The position numbers were made by a program, and so were the translations under genes. A model generated the notes under the pieces. It made no database searches, was not told the DNA's origin, and saw nothing but the letters and a program-made list of their open reading frames with translations. A DNA stretch of 64,000 bases from JANMES01 sp038329865 (GTDB taxonomy: Bacteria > Planctomycetota > Phycisphaerae > Tepidisphaerales > Tepidisphaeraceae): positions 1-64,000 of the forward strand of contig JBBQNK010000018.1 of assembly GCA_038329865.1 (NCBI GenBank), written 5' to 3'. This document shows, one piece after another, positions 1-8,832 of this stretch (position 1 is the stretch's first letter; each line of letters begins with the position of its first letter).

Positions 1-1
1 C

Positions 2-88
2 CTGGATTACCAGACGCCGCTGGAGTTCGCGACGAGTTGGAAGACGGAGCGGGCCGGGACGTTCCCGGCCGAGGTTCAGGTCAGTTAA
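2..88 (+). CDS. IS3-type transposase, C-terminal end (partial)
   Basis: An open frame enters from the left edge and stops at 86-88. Its 28 residues begin LDYQTPLEFATSW, which resembles the C-terminal tail of IS3-family transposase OrfB (DDE integrase core), where a 'Y-x-TP-x-EFA' motif is typical. The rest of the element lies outside the window. I could not identify a terminal inverted repeat after the stop. It sits just left of the repeat cluster and the tRNA fragment, which fits the edge of a mobile region. The family call rests on a short tail. Confidence 0.6.
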   Translation: MDYQTPLEFATSWKTERAGTFPAEVQVS

Positions 89-487
89 CGATGGGCCGCG
101 AAACTATACATCCGAGTTGGGACACGAATGGGGTCTGGACAACGTGACGCGAGACAACGTGTTAGTGGATTTATAGTTATGACGACAACTACACTCAGGA
201 TAAATACTTGGACGAATGTCCAAGTTGTTTCTCCCCCTCTCCGTAAGACCCATTTCGAAATTCATCAATCAATAACTGCGTTTTCACACGCTGATTGACG
301 TGACCGTACTTAATTCAAAATATCGCCATTTCGTCGTATCGGATAGGTTTTCCGATACCATTGAAAATACTCGCGTATCGGATGGTATCGGATGAACTGT
401 ATCGGATCGGTTTTCACAAAAAATGTGATAACCATCGATAAATCCAGCAATTGGACCGTTTTATAGAATTAACCTGTCAAACAAATT
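89..487. other. Non-coding stretch at edge of putative integrated element
   Basis: No convincing gene is seen. The DNA is more AT-rich than the rest of the window and holds the GTATCGGAT repeat cluster (336-407). It lies between the transposase remnant and the tRNA-Arg fragment. Confidence 0.5.
336..407. repeat. GTATCGGAT repeat cluster
   Basis: Four direct copies of GTATCGGAT lie at 336-344, 375-383, 385-393 and 399-407. An inverted 8-of-9 copy lies at 350-358, so the first copy and the inverted one form a dyad. Clusters like this can be regulator or recombination-directionality-factor sites, or replication iterons. No adjacent gene tells which. Confidence 0.7.
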
Positions 488-534
488 CTGGTCTTCGGAA
501 CCGAGGGTTACAGGTTCGACTCCTGTCGAGTGCA
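488..534 (+). tRNA. 3' fragment of tRNA-Arg, probable attachment site
   Basis: The 47 bases match the 3' part of a tRNA: an anticodon loop CTTCGGA (anticodon TCG) with an imperfect stem, a variable region, a T arm ACAGG-TTCGACT-CCTGT and an acceptor strand CGAGTGC followed by A. The matching 5' acceptor GCACTCG and the D arm are absent upstream. This is the pattern left when an element integrates into the 3' end of a tRNA gene. With the fragment on the plus strand, the element and the intact tRNA would lie to the left. Confidence 0.7.
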
Positions 535-557
535 ATCAAAATTGGCCGCAGTAGAAC

Positions 558-1073
558 TCATTTCTTGCCGACCACCCTCGCGATCAATCCGACCACGTTA
601 ACGGCCGTCGCGAGGTTGTGCATGTTGGATATCGTGAACGAAAGATTGCTGTAGCCGAGTTTCGCGAACGATCTGCCCGGGCTATTGAAAGCTTTGGCGA
701 ACGTTGCGTTGTGGTCGCCTGTGTCCAACTTGTACTGCGAGCTTGGTAGTTTGCTGAATTGGGCGGAACAGTCGTCGATATTGCCTGAGGCGTTTCGGAG
801 CGTGCCGCCGGTGAAGCTGGCTACACTGTTGCAGAAGTTGGACCAGTTGTTAAGGGATTTCGAGGCGAGATCGCCTACCCCGATATTGTTGACCAAAAGG
901 GTGAGCACATTCCCGGCGACATTGGCAATCGTCGTGCCGGCGACAAAGCCAACTGCCAAGGCGATCATCTCGCCCTTCGTCAAGCCGGCCAGCGAAGCAA
1001 CATCGCCTGGTTCAGCCCGCCAAAGGCCATGGGATTTGAAGCAATCCCTACGAAAACTTAAGACCGCTTGCAA
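558..1073 (-). pseudogene. Decayed partial copy of the adjacent beta-strand-repeat protein
   Basis: The 171-residue reading frame aligns with an internal part of the large PEP-CTERM protein encoded just upstream on the same strand. Shared stretches include SFTGGTLRN, AGTTI and YK-D-TG, and the order of blocks is the same. The DNA is also visibly similar (compare 690-830 with 2250-2370). It has no signal peptide, no dockerin and no PEP-CTERM tail, and it starts 36 bases after the stop of the large gene. I read it as a diverged tandem partial duplication; it could still be translated. Confidence 0.6.
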
Positions 1074-1108
1074 AAACTGCCACGTGTCCTTCTTGGGAGG
1101 ACTCGCGA

Positions 1109-4100
1109 CTACGCGGGGCGATGTTTGCGTTTGCGTCGGCCGAGGACGCTCATCCCGCCGAGCAGGATGATGCTCAAAGAAGCCGGTTCGGGCGCGGCGA
1201 CATAGACAAAATCAAAGTCCTGCCGAACATTGGTGCCGACGATCGTGTAACGCGTCTCGTCTGTCGCACCGGCAATCCCGGCGAGTGCGTCCAACACTTG
1301 CTGCTGGGTCAAACCGGTGAGCGCGATATTGCCCAAGTCCTGAACGATGAACGCGTTGCTGTCGCTGAGGGTTGCCCAGGCAACTTTGACATCGGTGTCG
1401 GTGGTGCTCAACCCATTGGCGGGAAACGTCGGGTTGGCGGCACCACTGAAAAGCGTGAAACCGTCGCCGGCATTGGTGTCTTGTAGATTAAATCCCTTGA
1501 TCGACACACTGGCGGCGGAGGCGTCGATCTTCACATCGCCGGTCGCAGCGTTGTAGATCAGTTTTGCCTTCCCGGTATTTCCTACGCCCACGACTGCAGC
1601 GATGGGCGGTCCGGAGTACGGGCCGGCGTCCAACGCGCCGCTGTCAAGGATGGCAAAGATGTCGTCGGTGTCGGCATATCCACTGTAGTTGAAGTCGCCC
1701 TGGTTCCAATTGGCGGGGCTGGCGGTATCGAGCTTGCCGCCGTCGAGTATGTTGAAGATGTCGTCGGTATCGACGACGCCATTAAGATCCGTATCACCGG
1801 CTGCGGCATAGGCGACGGTTGCGATCGAGCCGTTCATCACGTAACCGACGGCGCGGGTGCCGCCGCTTGCAGCGGCCGTGCTTGACTGAATACCCGAGCC
1901 GTTCCAGGCCCCGCCCGCCATCCCGCTAATGAGTTGCGAGCGAAGCGTGGACTCGACAGCCGAGTTAATGACGACGTGGTTATTCGTGACGTCAAGCTTA
2001 CCCGTGCCGCCGAACGCCAGGCTGCCCAGCGGGACTGCCGACGGCAAGCTCGCCTGTAAGCGAACCGTGGCCGCGTTGTTGACGGTCAGCGCTCCACCAC
2101 CAAATGCATTCTGGTGAGCGGCGACAATCGTTCCGGCATGGACGGTCGTGCCGCCGTTAAATGTGTTGGCGGTGTTGAACGTAAGTGTGCCAGCGCCGAG
2201 TTTCTGGAAGCTCCCGCCCACGCTGGATAGCGAGGTGTTGAACGCCACGTTATTGGCGCCGGTGTCGAACTTGTACTGCTGACTGGCGGCATTGCTGAAA
2301 CGTGCGGAGTAATCATCGGTGTTACCTACGCCATTCCGCAATGTTCCGCCGGTAAAGCTGATTAATCCGGCGGTCGGCAAATTCGACCAGGCACCGAAGG
2401 TTGCGTTATCGACGTTGGCCGCTGTTGCGTTGTTGGAGAGAATCAAAGTACTTCCTGAAATGCTGGTGATGGTTGTGCCTGCAGCAAAGCCTGCCAGACT
2501 CACGGTTTGGCCGGTTGTCATGCCGGTTGCGTCGGCCACGGTCACTTGATTGGCAGCGAAGCCAGAGTTGAAGAACAATAATGCGGTGGGCGAAATTGCG
2601 TTACCAGTAGCGGCAACGCTCAGGTTGACCGTGTCCCCAGAGACCGAAGAGACCGTCGTTCCGCCCGCAATGCCCACGCCAGCGATGCTCATTCCAGCAA
2701 CAATCCCGTTTGTGGCAGCGCCCGTCACGGTGATCGACGTATTGGTAGACGCGTAAGTGATTCCCGAAGCGATCAGGCCTTGCGGCGTTGCGCTTATTAC
2801 ATTCGAACTCCCGGAGGTGTTCGCACTCGTGCCGATCGTCAGGACACCGTCCTCAAGAACCGTTCCACCGCCATAGGCGTTGGCGCCGGTCAGGACGAGC
2901 GTTCCGCTACCTTTCTTATCCAGAACGCCCGATGATGCCACCGAACCACCGGAGATCGTCAGGCTGTTGGTGGTCACATCGATGGTGCCGGTCTTAGTAT
3001 CGTTAATCTTGAATCCCCGATTCGAACTGGCGTCCGCTCCGGTGTATTGAAGCGTACCGCCGTCGAAGATCAGGCTGGCTGAGGCGATATACGTTGGTGC
3101 GCCGAGATTACTTGCCACTCCACGGTCGCCCATGAACGCGGCGATGACCGTACCCCCGCCCATGGTCGTCGGGCCGGTATAGGTGTTGCCGGCGTTGGTG
3201 AAAGCGTAGGTTCCGCCGGCACCGGTCTTGGCGATGCCCAGGTTGTTGTTCGCCAATGTGCTGGTAACGTTATTGCTCTGGATCAAGCCTGAGAAAGTAT
3301 AGTTGCCCGTTCCGCTAAGGCTCAGGGTGCGATCATCAATTGTCGTGCCGTTATTGATGCGGTTGATGGTCGAGCCGGTCACCGTGCCTGGGCCACCAAT
3401 GCCGTCGACCAATGCAACGATCGACTGGTCATAGTTTCCCAGAGACGTGTACGTCTGGGCTCCGGAGCCAATCTGCAATGTGCCGTCTGTGTATCCTGCG
3501 GAAAAATTCTCCGCATAGGACAAATCAAGGACGGTTCCACTGGAAAGATTCACGGTGGTGGTGGTCGGAAGTGCGTTCGTGATTCCAAGGCGAACAATTC
3601 CGCCGTTTATATATGTGTCCCCGTGATAAGTGCTGGCCGACCCCGTAAACCCTGCCACGGCGTTGCCGCCAGTACCACCGCTGACAATGGAAGCTCCCAG
3701 AACCAGTATTCCGATATTGGACTTCGTAAAATCGTACGACCCGCCGGAATCTGTCACCCCGCCGTAGATATCAAAGACAGCTGCAGCATTGGTCCCGACA
3801 TCGACGATGGAATTACCGTACATTGTCAACGTGCCTGCATGCGCTTTGCGATTGCCGGCCGTGCTGTAGGTCACGTTCAGCGTGGCGCCGGTACCCGCAG
3901 TTCCCAATCCGATCGCGCCGAATCTAAACCAACCGCCGCTCGTGGTGCCAATCGCGATCTTGGCAGCGCCGCCGCCGGCGATGTTGATCGAATTATTATT
4001 GAGTTGAATCTGAGATGAAGTGGGAGTGCTTAAGGTCGCTCCATTGGCGATCGTGAGATTTCCAAGGCCTGTGGCAAAGTTGTTAGTCACAGCGAGTATG

Positions 4101-5734
4101 CCCGCATTTAAAGCAATGGGAGAGGTTGAGTTCGCATTATTGCCACTAAAACTTGTGGTGAGCAAAGAGCCTTGATTGATATTGATCTGACCGGGCCCGG
4201 AACCATCCTGCATCGCGGAGCTGATCGCCCAGCCGCCCGAGGTTGCCGTGAAGTTAAGCGTATGGCCGTTAATTACGAAGCCGCCGACAGAGAAAGTACC
4301 GCCACCGTTTGAGCTAGAGGTAGAGGTCAACGTCAAATCGTTATTCAGCGTCACGCCGCCCGTGTAAGACGAGCTATTAGATCCCGATGTGTTTGAGTAA
4401 TTCATGCTCAGCACGCCGCTGCTGCCTGCATTGACGACGATCGGCCGAGTGATGGCCACCGTTGCCGCGTTGGCTTCCTGAAGCCTTGCCGAATTCGTGT
4501 TGTTTCCCGTGGGATCGCCGAGATAGATCGTTCCGCAACCTTGCGCCGAGCCGCTGAGGACGACGACACCTCCGTAGACGTTGAGCCCGCCCGAAAAATT
4601 GCTGCCTATGCCTGAGAAAGTCAGCGTGCCGTTGCCGGTCTTGGTGACGGCGACGACGCCGCTGCCGTCGGTGATCGCACCCGTGCCGAACGTGGCAGAC
4701 GCGGTGTTGTTAAACACCAGCGTCTTGTTTCCCGCATTGGAGCCGCTGACTGCACCTGAGAAAGTGACGGCGTTTCCACCCGCGTCAAACGTGGTCGTAC
4801 CATTACCTCGCAACGTGACAGCGCTTGAATACGCGGTGGTCGCAGCCAGGAATGACATCTTTGAGCCGGCTCCGAAGTCGAGGACGTAATTGGGATTAAC
4901 GGCTGTGAGACTGAGTTCGACCGTTCCGAAAATCGTCCCCGGCGCGCTGTTCGCGCCGGCAGTGGTTTGCGTGGTGGTGTACCGCAGGAATGTTCCCGCA
5001 GCCACGCCCGTTACCTTGGAAAGGTTGCCGTTCGCAACACCAACGATCAGCCGCGACGTGTCAGCGAGATTGAACGACGCCGTATTGAGAAAGGCTGCGG
5101 TGTTGGTGATGGTCAGCGAACTGTTTCCGCTGAGATATGTCGCACCCGTGTAAAGGTTTGCGGCCGACATCGCCATTTGACCTGCGGTAAGCGAAACCGT
5201 CGTTCCGGTCGGCGTGTCACCAAGAATGCTGCCCATAACGATAGAAAATGCGCTGTTGTTGGCGAATTCAAAACCGCCGTCCGTCGCAAGGAGCGTGATC
5301 GCGCCGAAGGCGTTTGAAAAAGTCTGGTTGCCTGTGACGCTTGCGTCCACGGTGATAGCGCCCGTGGCGAGCGTGAGGTTTCGGGCGGTCGTGCCCGTCG
5401 TCGCGCCGTTGATGGTGAGCGCACCCAGCGCGCTGCCGTTGCCGGAGCCTAGCGTTAGGCTATTTGCCTCGGCGTCTCCAGCGGCATTTGTATTGAGAAG
5501 CGAAAGTGTTGCGCCAGGAGAGACCAGGCTTCTGTCGATGACGACATCATAGGTCGAGTCGGGAACTTGGTCGTTGTCCCAGTTGCCGGCGATCAGCCAG
5601 ATGTTCGTGGGCGACCCGCCGTTATCCAGGCGCGCCGTATCCGCATGCACCGATCGGACGAATGGACTGATAGCAATTGCAGAAAGAAAGGCAAATTTCC
5701 GCTTGATCGAAAGCTTCCGCTTTGAACTGCGCAT
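1109..5734 (-). CDS. PEP-CTERM protein with autotransporter-associated beta-strand repeats
   Basis: A 1,541-residue exported surface protein. Residues 1-31 form a signal peptide ending SVHA. The body is Gly/Ser/Thr/Asn-rich with many autotransporter-associated beta-strand repeats (for example KKGSGTLVLTGANAYGGGT). Residues of about 1310-1368 carry two dockerin-like calcium loops (DTDLNGVVDTDD and DFNYSGYADTDD). The last 27 residues are a PEP-CTERM sorting signal: PEPAS, a hydrophobic stretch, then RRKRKHR. Such tails are processed by exosortase-type systems. The start is backed by GGAGG just upstream of the ATG. The LacI-type palindrome at 5930-5941 lies about 195 bp upstream. Its ligand or partner is unknown. 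Confidence 0.9.
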   Translation of the reverse strand: MRSSKRKLSIKRKFAFLSAIAISPFVRSVHADTARLDNGGSPTNIWLIAGNWDNDQVPDSTYDVVIDRSLVSPGATLSLLNTNAAGDAEANSLTLGSGNGSALGALTINGATTGTTARNLTLATGAITVDASVTGNQTFSNAFGAITLLATDGGFEFANNSAFSIVMGSILGDTPTGTTVSLTAGQMAMSAANLYTGATYLSGNSSLTITNTAAFLNTASFNLADTSRLIVGVANGNLSKVTGVAAGTFLRYTTTQTTAGANSAPGTIFGTVELSLTAVNPNYVLDFGAGSKMSFLAATTAYSSAVTLRGNGTTTFDAGGNAVTFSGAVSGSNAGNKTLVFNNTASATFGTGAITDGSGVVAVTKTGNGTLTFSGIGSNFSGGLNVYGGVVVLSGSAQGCGTIYLGDPTGNNTNSARLQEANAATVAITRPIVVNAGSSGVLSMNYSNTSGSNSSSYTGGVTLNNDLTLTSTSSSNGGGTFSVGGFVINGHTLNFTATSGGWAISSAMQDGSGPGQININQGSLLTTSFSGNNANSTSPIALNAGILAVTNNFATGLGNLTIANGATLSTPTSSQIQLNNNSINIAGGGAAKIAIGTTSGGWFRFGAIGLGTAGTGATLNVTYSTAGNRKAHAGTLTMYGNSIVDVGTNAAAVFDIYGGVTDSGGSYDFTKSNIGILVLGASIVSGGTGGNAVAGFTGSASTYHGDTYINGGIVRLGITNALPTTTTVNLSSGTVLDLSYAENFSAGYTDGTLQIGSGAQTYTSLGNYDQSIVALVDGIGGPGTVTGSTINRINNGTTIDDRTLSLSGTGNYTFSGLIQSNNVTSTLANNNLGIAKTGAGGTYAFTNAGNTYTGPTTMGGGTVIAAFMGDRGVASNLGAPTYIASASLIFDGGTLQYTGADASSNRGFKINDTKTGTIDVTTNSLTISGGSVASSGVLDKKGSGTLVLTGANAYGGGTVLEDGVLTIGTSANTSGSSNVISATPQGLIASGITYASTNTSITVTGAATNGIVAGMSIAGVGIAGGTTVSSVSGDTVNLSVAATGNAISPTALLFFNSGFAANQVTVADATGMTTGQTVSLAGFAAGTTITSISGSTLILSNNATAANVDNATFGAWSNLPTAGLISFTGGTLRNGVGNTDDYSARFSNAASQQYKFDTGANNVAFNTSLSSVGGSFQKLGAGTLTFNTANTFNGGTTVHAGTIVAAHQNAFGGGALTVNNAATVRLQASLPSAVPLGSLAFGGTGKLDVTNNHVVINSAVESTLRSQLISGMAGGAWNGSGIQSSTAAASGGTRAVGYVMNGSIATVAYAAAGDTDLNGVVDTDDIFNILDGGKLDTASPANWNQGDFNYSGYADTDDIFAILDSGALDAGPYSGPPIAAVVGVGNTGKAKLIYNAATGDVKIDASAASVSIKGFNLQDTNAGDGFTLFSGAANPTFPANGLSTTDTDVKVAWATLSDSNAFIVQDLGNIALTGLTQQQVLDALAGIAGATDETRYTIVGTNVRQDFDFVYVAAPEPASLSIILLGGMSVLGRRKRKHRPA

Positions 5735-5905
5735 AACATTTCCTCCACAGACCTATTGCGAACTTGTAGAAAAGGTCGCTGAGATGAATTGTTTGACGGT
5801 TAAAAAGAAATGCCGGACCGATTAACAGCTGAACGCCGCGTCCGTTTTTCTCTCCCGTCGACCCTGCCGCATTCGACGCCAATAAAAAACTGCTGATTGT
5901 CAAAG

Positions 5906-5933
5906 AGATTATCAAATTTTTTCTGCATGTCAA
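5906..5933 (-). promoter_or_regulatory. Putative sigma70-type promoter overlapping the LacI-type operator
   Basis: On the minus strand TTGACA (5928-5933) is followed, after 16 bp, by TAATCT (5906-5911). The -35 hexamer shares bases with the palindrome at 5930-5941, so a bound regulator would block it. It would serve the PEP-CTERM gene. Assigned by eye only. Confidence 0.5.
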
Positions 5934-5942
5934 GCGCTTGAT
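5927..5942. promoter_or_regulatory. LacI-type operator, copy 1
   Basis: The 16-mer ATGTCAAGCGCTTGAT contains the perfect palindrome TCAAGCGCTTGA (5930-5941) with the central CG typical of LacI-family operators. The same 16-mer occurs at 8197-8212. The LacI-family gene lies between the two sites. Confidence 0.7.
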
Positions 5943-6099
5943 TTTAGGATTTTTGAGTTTCTCATCATCTCGCGCGGGTCTATTCAAATGGACGTGAATT
6001 AAAGAACCGTAAGGATTTCCCACTAAACGAATTACCGTCAAGACACGTCGGACCGACGCGAGGCAGAATGAGCTCAATTCCTCTTATCTTCTAAGTTTG

Positions 6100-7245
6100 T
6101 CATAGAGACGACCGGCGGGCATACACCACCGGCTGCACGTTCACACTTTTCACCGGTTTGCCTTCGATCGCATCGAGCAGGGTTTCAACCGCCAGTTCGC
6201 CGCGGCGGAAATCTTCCTGCGAGACTGAACTCAGTGGGATGACGAAGAAGTCGCAGAACGGTGAATTGTCGACGCCGATGAGCTTCACCTGCTCGGGAAT
6301 TTTAATCCCTGCGTTCATAAGCACTTTCACCACGCCGGCCACGTGCTGGTCGGACTGGCCCACCACGCCATCGAACTGATAGCCGCGCTCGAGCCAGTGC
6401 GCCGCGGCTTTTTCACCGGTCACCGAATAATAGCTTTCGCCGGGAAAGACGATGGCGGGATCGTACGGAATACCGCTCTCCTTGAGGGCGGCCTTGTATC
6501 CGAGGACTCGGAAGCTTTCGCTAGGCACGTTGACGCAGGCGATCCGCCGGCAGCCGCGTTCGATCAGATGTTTCGTCGCGATTCGCAGAATTTCCGGCTG
6601 ATCGACGCCGATATTCACGTACTCGCCGCGATCCTGCCCGCTATGCACGGTTACGAACAGCAGATCGCGATGCGTTTGACGCAGTTCGGCCAGCAATTCG
6701 CGGTGCGGCACGCCGCCCAGGATCAATCCATCAACGACATTCCGATGGACGAGCGGCAGCGTGTGTGAAAGTTCGGGAATCGACTTGAAGTATTGAAGCA
6801 TCAGCCGCTGATGGAGTCTTGCCGAAGCGGCGGCGATTCCTTCGACCAGCGACGCGGCGATGTTGCTCCCTGCCACGCCGTAACTGTGCATGAACACGCC
6901 GATCGCCGACTGCTTGCCCGTCGCAAGCGAGGTGGCGGTTGCGTTCTTCTGATATTTCAGCTCGGCGGCCTTTTCATGAATGGCTTTGACCATCGCCTGG
7001 CTGGCGCCGGTGGTGCCCAGGCGGTTGTTGAGCACTTTGCTAACCAGGGAGAGCGAAACACCGAGTTGACTGGCGATGTCCTGCAGCCCGCTTCGACGCG
7101 CGGGCGGCGTAACTATGATCTCTTTAGGCTTGGCATTTTTCGCCATGCCACGGGTTATAGCCCGCTTTAGGCGGGGATCAAGCGGCGGGCTGGCGGCGGT
7201 TGAATTTTCGCCGGCTGCTGAATCTGTTTGACGGTCCAGGTTCAT
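6100..7245 (-). CDS. LacI-family transcriptional regulator
   Basis: The N-terminal helix-turn-helix reads GLQDIASQLGVSLSLVSKVL, followed by the hinge and a periplasmic-binding-protein-like sensor domain (IGVFMHSYGVAG through DGVVGQSDQHVAGV and KLIGVDNSPF). Such proteins are dimeric repressors responding to sugars. The frame is open further upstream into the pseudopilin gene, but the ATG at 7245, 15 bases after that gene's stop, gives about 381 residues. A later ATG at 7146 gives 348, nearer the family norm; neither has a strong ribosome binding site. It follows the pseudopilin on the same strand and probably shares its transcript. The palindromes at 5930 and 8200 are its likely targets. Confidence 0.88.
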   Translation of the reverse strand: MNLDRQTDSAAGENSTAASPPLDPRLKRAITRGMAKNAKPKEIIVTPPARRSGLQDIASQLGVSLSLVSKVLNNRLGTTGASQAMVKAIHEKAAELKYQKNATATSLATGKQSAIGVFMHSYGVAGSNIAASLVEGIAAASARLHQRLMLQYFKSIPELSHTLPLVHRNVVDGLILGGVPHRELLAELRQTHRDLLFVTVHSGQDRGEYVNIGVDQPEILRIATKHLIERGCRRIACVNVPSESFRVLGYKAALKESGIPYDPAIVFPGESYYSVTGEKAAAHWLERGYQFDGVVGQSDQHVAGVVKVLMNAGIKIPEQVKLIGVDNSPFCDFFVIPLSSVSQEDFRRGELAVETLLDAIEGKPVKSVNVQPVVYARRSSL

Positions 7246-7259
7246 CGTCAATGCTGTGC

Positions 7260-8042
7260 TTATTGGTTCGTCAGAAACATCATGTCGGTGTTCGAGATGT
7301 TGGCCGCATACCGAACGGAATCGACATGCCCATCCATATAAAGCACGTTCATTCGCAAGACCGGATGGCGGAATGAAGCGCTGCCGCTGGACCATTTCGG
7401 AAGGTTGGCCGCCGAGCCAAGAAGCAGAGGCGAGCCAAACTGCCCGTCGGCCGTATTCCCATCACCTTCATAGACCAGCACTTTCCTCGCCGGAGTTCGC
7501 CACTTGCTCATCTTCGTGCCGTACTGATAGGCGACGAGCGGCGACCACCCAGAGGAGGCGTAATATCCTGAAAGATAAGAAAGCGTGGCCGGGTCAGTTA
7601 CAGGCAGAGAATTCGGTGGATTGACGTTCTTGGAAGTGATGAAGTAGTTTCCAAGATAGCCGTGATTGGAGATGCCGTACCCGTCTCCATTTTCCGGACA
7701 ATAAAGCTTGAAGCCCTTCGCGTAGCCGGATCCGTCCGTGATGTAGGGCTTTTGATAATACTCGCAATTGAGGACATCGATCCAGGACCGCTGCCCGCCG
7801 AAAGTGCCCTTGCACTCGCCCGGCGACCAACCGTGGTTGGCCTCAGCGAACGCGCGAAACGCCCCGCCGATCTGTCGCAGGTTCGAGGCGCAAACCACCG
7901 CGTTCGCCGCCTTCTTCGCCTTTCCCAACGCCGGCAGAAGAATCGAGACCAGCAGCGCGATGATTCCGATCACCACCAACAGTTCCACCAGCGTGAAACC
8001 CGCTCGTTCATTCGATCGTGACAGCTGTTTTATCTGATACAT
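7260..8042 (-). CDS. Type II secretion/type IV pilus-like pseudopilin (DUF1559-like)
   Basis: A 260-residue protein with a class III prepilin signal: GFTLVELLVV, cleaved after Gly15 with Glu at mature position 5, then a hydrophobic helix ending LLPALGKAKK. The C-terminal end carries the 'H-x-DG' motif (HPVLRMNVLYMDGHV) of the prepilin-type family common in Planctomycetota. The start at 8042 is chosen because GAGGA lies 8 bases upstream; earlier ATGs overlap or precede that site. A LacI-type palindrome lies about 160 bp upstream. Function is unknown; family members are often numerous and lie near CAZyme or PEP-CTERM genes. Confidence 0.88.
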   Translation of the reverse strand: MYQIKQLSRSNERAGFTLVELLVVIGIIALLVSILLPALGKAKKAANAVVCASNLRQIGGAFRAFAEANHGWSPGECKGTFGGQRSWIDVLNCEYYQKPYITDGSGYAKGFKLYCPENGDGYGISNHGYLGNYFITSKNVNPPNSLPVTDPATLSYLSGYYASSGWSPLVAYQYGTKMSKWRTPARKVLVYEGDGNTADGQFGSPLLLGSAANLPKWSSGSASFRHPVLRMNVLYMDGHVDSVRYAANISNTDMMFLTNQ

Positions 8043-8196
8043 GTGAAGGCTCCTCATCCGCACCAACCGGCCTTTCTACCAAGGAAACGAAGGGCGTGCA
8101 TGCGACGCGCAATCGTTCTCGATCTCCAACCGTTCACGCCGCCCCACCGCCGACGGAGATTTGCACTTCCAGCTAGTAAAGCACCTTTTTTTCCAA

Positions 8197-8212
8197 ATGT
8201 CAAGCGCTTGAT
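8197..8212. promoter_or_regulatory. LacI-type operator, copy 2, over a -35 box
   Basis: Identical 16-mer ATGTCAAGCGCTTGAT upstream of the pseudopilin gene. On the minus strand TTGACA starts inside the palindrome and is followed, after 17 bp, by TTTACT, giving the same operator-over-promoter geometry as the first copy. Confidence 0.7.
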
Positions 8213-8319
8213 AAAATTTAAGGGGCAGAACCACTGTGCCGTTGCCCGGCGAGATGTAAATGTTCCGATTTCTACTCCGGGCGGTCGTGAACTGTAATAA
8301 CGAGGCAAATGTGTCGTTA

Positions 8320-8832
8320 TCACGGCGCGCTGCTGAAGCCCGGATGGAAGGAGATCGGGCCGGTGGGTTGATGCTGACCCAGCAGCTTAATCATAAAGAG
8401 TTTCGCCGGCTCGCCCGCGAGCGCATTGTCGGGGGAGTTCACGAAACCGAAGCGACGGTAGTATCCAGGATCTCCGACCAGGATGCAGCCGATTGCGCCT
8501 AACTCGGCGATGGCTTGCAGTCCCGCCCGAACCAGTTGTGAGCCGATGCCGATCTTTTGATGCGCGGGGAGAACGGCAATCGGGCCCAGACCAAACCAAC
8601 CCTGCGTACCATCCGAAGCCCGTGCCGGCGAGATCACAACTTGACCGATGACCGACCCTTCCAGTTCGGCGACCAACGAAACCGACAAGGCATTGTCGCG
8701 GCGAAGTTTCTCGACCAGCTCAGCCTCATCGCCGCCGGCGTAGGGCTTTCCCAGGAACGCGGAGTTGATGACGTCTCCAATGGCCGCATGATCGTCAGGC
8801 CGTTCCCGTCGAATGATCGGATTTAGTGACAC
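8320..8832 (-). CDS. GNAT-family N-acetyltransferase
   Basis: A 170-residue protein with the GNAT fold: an N-terminal IRRERPDDHAAIGDVINSAF, motif A around GPIAVLPAHQKIGIGSQLV (acetyl-CoA pyrophosphate loop Q-x-x-G-I-G), and GDPGYYRRFGF near the end as in YhbS-type enzymes. It transfers an acetyl group from acetyl-CoA to an unknown amine. I chose the GTG at 8832 because GGAGG lies 7 bases upstream; an in-frame ATG at 8859 has no ribosome binding site. It is a single gene, not clearly linked to its neighbours. Confidence 0.88.
   Translation of the reverse strand: MSLNPIIRRERPDDHAAIGDVINSAFLGKPYAGGDEAELVEKLRRDNALSVSLVAELEGSVIGQVVISPARASDGTQGWFGLGPIAVLPAHQKIGIGSQLVRAGLQAIAELGAIGCILVGDPGYYRRFGFVNSPDNALAGEPAKLFMIKLLGQHQPTGPISFHPGFSSAP

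Larger units (their letters stand above)
5735..6099. other. Regulatory intergenic region upstream of the PEP-CTERM gene
   Basis: No gene is seen in these 365 bases. They hold the ribosome binding site of the PEP-CTERM gene, the palindrome at 5930-5941 and a promoter-like pair described separately. Confidence 0.6.
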
